Origin: Selenomonadales bacterium
GTDB taxonomy: Bacteria > Bacillota > Negativicutes > Selenomonadales > Selenomonadaceae
NCBI GenBank assembly: GCA_900769615.1
Contig: CAAGHH010000004.1
Coordinates: 1 to 15,221, forward strand
Direction: 5' to 3'
Length of the DNA stretch: 15,221 nt
The notes beneath the pieces were generated by a model. That model did no database searches. It was not told the origin of the DNA and saw nothing but the letters and a program-made list of their open reading frames with translations. Below, in pieces: positions 13,844 through 15,221 of the stretch; positions within the stretch are counted from its first letter, which is position 1; each line of letters starts with the position of its first letter. The position numbers and the translations under genes were made by a program.

Positions 13844-14179
13844 ATGTTTGGTGGAATGGGCAATATGGGCAATATGGCCGGTATGATGAAAAAAGTCCAA
13901 AAAATGCAAAATGAAATGAAAAAAATGCAGGATGAACTTAAACGTAAAACGGTTGAAGTTACTGCTGGCGGTGGTGCTGTGAAGATTGTCATGAATGGCG
14001 AAAAACAGGTTCAGGAAGTGAAGATTGATCCAGCGGCAGTTGATCCTGAGGATGTTGAAATGTTGCAGGATCTTATAGCAGCAGCGTTTAATGAGTCCGT
14101 CAAAAAAGTAGACGATATGATGGCCTCGGAAATGGGCAAGCTTACTAGTGGTTTAGGTTTGCCGCCAGGAATGTTTTAA
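13844..14179 (+). CDS. ybaB: YbaB/EbfC nucleoid-associated protein
   Basis: The 111-residue protein has the family's typical size and layout: a Gly/Met-rich start (MFGGMGNMGNMAGMM), a long charged helix KKVQKMQNEMKKMQDELKR, then a beta core with VTAGGGAVKIVMNGEKQVQEVKIDP and the helix EDVEMLQDLIAAAFNESVKKV. Family proteins form dimers shaped like tweezers that bind DNA with little sequence preference. AGGAG precedes the ATG. Its stop lies two bases before the recR start, and the dnaX-ybaB-recR arrangement is widely conserved, pointing to a role connected to replication or repair, although the precise function is not settled in the family. Confidence 0.95.
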   Translation: MFGGMGNMGNMAGMMKKVQKMQNEMKKMQDELKRKTVEVTAGGGAVKIVMNGEKQVQEVKIDPAAVDPEDVEMLQDLIAAAFNESVKKVDDMMASEMGKLTSGLGLPPGMF

Positions 14180-14181
14180 TC

Positions 14182-14197
14182 GTGCAATATATTGCAC
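14182..14197. repeat. 16-bp perfect palindrome over the recR start codon
   Basis: GTGCAATATATTGCAC equals its own reverse complement and begins with the GTG start codon of recR. It could bind a dimeric regulator or fold into a hairpin that hides the start, or it may be chance. Confidence 0.9.
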
Positions 14198-14778
14198 CAT
14201 TAGCTAAATTGATAGAGCATTTTCGCGCACTGCCAGGTATAGGAAACAAAACGGCAGTGCGTCTTGCTTATCATGTACTTGATATGGATGTTGCTCAAGC
14301 TAAAGCTTTAGCCGGGGCTATTGTCGAAGCTAAAGAAAAAATCGGCTATTGTAATACATGCTTTAATTTAAGTGATCAAAATCCTTGTGCTATATGTGCA
14401 AGCACTAAACGGGATCATTCAATAATTTGTGTAGTCGAGCAGCCACAAGATGTGGCAGCAATGGAGCGTATGCGTGATTATCACGGCGTCTATCATGTGC
14501 TTCATGGGGCATTATCACCATTAGAAGGGATAGGTCCTGGACAAATTCGTATCAAGGAACTTATTAATCGCTTGGCTGATGATAAGGTGAAAGAAATTGT
14601 TATGGCTACGAATCCGAATGTAGAAGGTGAAGCTACTGCTATGTATATTGCCAAGTTACTAAAGCCTATGGGGCTGAAGGTCACGCGGATTGCACATGGA
14701 TTACCTATTGGCGGCGATTTAGAATATGCCGATGAAGTAACTTTATCAAAGGCGATGGAGAATCGGAGGGAAATTTAA
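14182..14778 (+). CDS. recR: recombination mediator protein RecR
   Basis: The 198-residue protein has the full RecR domain order: an N-terminal helix-hairpin-helix (FRALPGIGNKTAVRLAYHVL, 14-33), a four-cysteine zinc finger (Cys57, Cys60, Cys69, Cys72), and a Toprim domain beginning ICVVEQPQD (Glu86) with HVLHGALSPLEGIGPGQI. RecR forms a ring that with RecO (and RecF) helps load RecA onto single-stranded DNA coated by SSB. The GTG start lies two bases after the ybaB stop. The nearest ribosome-site match is AGGA at 14167-14170, about 11 bases away, so translation may be coupled to ybaB. A perfect 16-base palindrome covers the start codon. Confidence 0.97.
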   Translation: MQYIAPLAKLIEHFRALPGIGNKTAVRLAYHVLDMDVAQAKALAGAIVEAKEKIGYCNTCFNLSDQNPCAICASTKRDHSIICVVEQPQDVAAMERMRDYHGVYHVLHGALSPLEGIGPGQIRIKELINRLADDKVKEIVMATNPNVEGEATAMYIAKLLKPMGLKVTRIAHGLPIGGDLEYADEVTLSKAMENRREI

Positions 14779-14781
14779 GCT

Positions 14782-15018
14782 ATGGAATTAGTGGTAGCTT
14801 TTGCCATTGGTTTGATAGTACTGTGTCTTATCGGTAAAATTGTATCATTGCCGGTAAAATTGCTTTGGAAAATGATAACTAATAGCATTGTGGGCGCGGT
14901 AATGCTTTGGATTGTAAATTTATTTGGCGCGGGGATACAGATAACATTTATTAAAGCTTTAGTGGCTGGCGTGTTTGGTATACCAGGCGTGTTAGTGGTA
15001 GTTTTACTATCACTTTGA
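14782..15018 (+). CDS. bofA: BofA-like small membrane protein
   Basis: The 78-residue hydrophobic protein matches the pro-sigma-K processing inhibitor BofA family in length and pattern: an N-terminal membrane segment (about 3-21), LPVKLLWKMITNSIVGAVML, the short loop NLFG, and a C-terminal KALVAGVFGIPGVLVVVLLS. In Bacillus BofA holds the sigma-K protease inactive in the outer forespore membrane during sporulation; homologues also occur in bacteria not known to sporulate. GGAGGG lies about ten bases before the ATG, and the gene follows recR by three bases, the same neighbour order as in Bacillus. Whether it keeps a sporulation role here is unknown. Confidence 0.88.
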   Translation: MELVVAFAIGLIVLCLIGKIVSLPVKLLWKMITNSIVGAVMLWIVNLFGAGIQITFIKALVAGVFGIPGVLVVVLLSL

Positions 15019-15025
15019 TATGGTT

Positions 15026-15056
15026 AAAAAAACTGGTGATTTTGCCAGTTTTTTTT
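15026..15056 (+). terminator. intrinsic terminator after bofA
   Basis: An A-rich arm ending in ACTGG (15026-15036) pairs with CCAGT followed by eight T (15045-15056) around an eight-base loop. It closes the dnaX-ybaB-recR-bofA unit eight bases after the stop codon. Confidence 0.88.
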
Positions 15057-15067
15057 ATAAAATAGTG

Positions 15068-15096
15068 TTGACAAAAACTAAAAAGACGTGTATCAT
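15068..15096 (+). promoter_or_regulatory. strong promoter, probably first promoter of an rRNA operon
   Basis: A perfect TTGACA (15068-15073), a 17-base spacer and TATCAT (15091-15096) lie directly after the bofA terminator. No protein gene follows within the window. A second perfect TTGACA lies at 15205-15210, and its -10 would be beyond the edge. Tandem promoters at this place fit a stable-RNA operon; in Bacillus the rrnA operon follows bofA. Confidence 0.65.
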
Positions 15097-15204
15097 AATA
15101 CAAGTCGCTGAGAGATACGGCAAAAAAATGAATGATTCCAGCCTTGATTGGCAAGGTGTTGTTCTAAAGATTTGCTGGTTTGTTAAGAAAAAAATAAAAA
15201 GTTC

Positions 15205-15210
15205 TTGACA
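15205..15210 (+). promoter_or_regulatory. -35 element of a second, partly visible promoter
   Basis: A perfect TTGACA lies 11 bases before the window end and 137 bases after the first one. With a normal spacer the -10 would fall just outside the window. Confidence 0.45.
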
Positions 15211-15221
15211 ATTAAAAAACA

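Noticed and set aside
15128..15208. 26-codon frame after the last promoter
   Set aside because: No ribosome site precedes the ATG and it ends inside the second -35 element; a stable-RNA leader explains the stretch better.
1..15221. CRISPR array, prophage, toxin-antitoxin or restriction genes
   Set aside because: No repeat-spacer array or gene of these classes was seen; the only mobile DNA is the IS607-type element at the left end.

Overview
The window looks like a chromosomal segment of a low-GC Firmicutes-type anaerobe. I infer a Negativicutes/Selenomonadales relative, because it combines an oxygen-sensitive NrdG system, a BofA homologue and the tRNA-Ser / SRP RNA / dnaX / ybaB / recR / bofA block known from Bacillus. 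The lineage is an inference from gene content; no marker gene fixes it.

Layout. (1) Positions 1 to about 1510 hold the 3' part of an IS607-type insertion element: the tail of a serine-recombinase TnpA overlapping a complete TnpB, then a non-coding end with hairpins that probably belongs to the TnpB guide RNA. (2) Positions 1615-2492 carry two tandem ATP-binding-type universal stress proteins, closed by a long two-way terminator shared with the opposing nrd genes. (3) Positions 2555-3483, minus strand, form a two-gene unit. Its first gene is a small protein that looks like the detached glycyl-radical end of the anaerobic ribonucleotide reductase NrdD, and its second is the activase NrdG. Its promoter carries two NrdR-box-like sequences 33 bp apart. 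(4) An MscS-type channel (minus) and a GNAT acetyltransferase (plus) diverge from overlapping -10 elements. (5) Positions 5484-10416 are a nucleoside catabolism operon: deoC, deoB, pdp, cdd and a CNT nucleoside transporter, with a terminator-like hairpin between pdp and cdd. (6) Positions 10583-11597 hold a stand-alone CheY-like receiver overlapped by a CheX/CheC-like phosphatase. (7) Positions 11606-15018 run promoter, tRNA-Ser(GGA), small SRP RNA, dnaX, ybaB, recR, bofA. (8) After the bofA terminator come a strong promoter and a second TTGACA at the window edge, which fits tandem promoters of an rRNA operon just outside the window.

How the parts work together. The nucleoside operon imports nucleosides (CNT transporter), deaminates cytidines (Cdd), splits pyrimidine nucleosides (Pdp), isomerises (deoxy)ribose-1-phosphate to the 5-phosphate (DeoB) and cleaves deoxyribose-5-phosphate to glyceraldehyde-3-phosphate and acetaldehyde (DeoC). 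The nrd pair belongs to the opposite flow, anaerobic deoxynucleotide synthesis. The dnaX-recR block is replication and recombination housekeeping. The most unusual item is the free-standing NrdD glycyl-radical-like protein under an apparent NrdR-controlled promoter.
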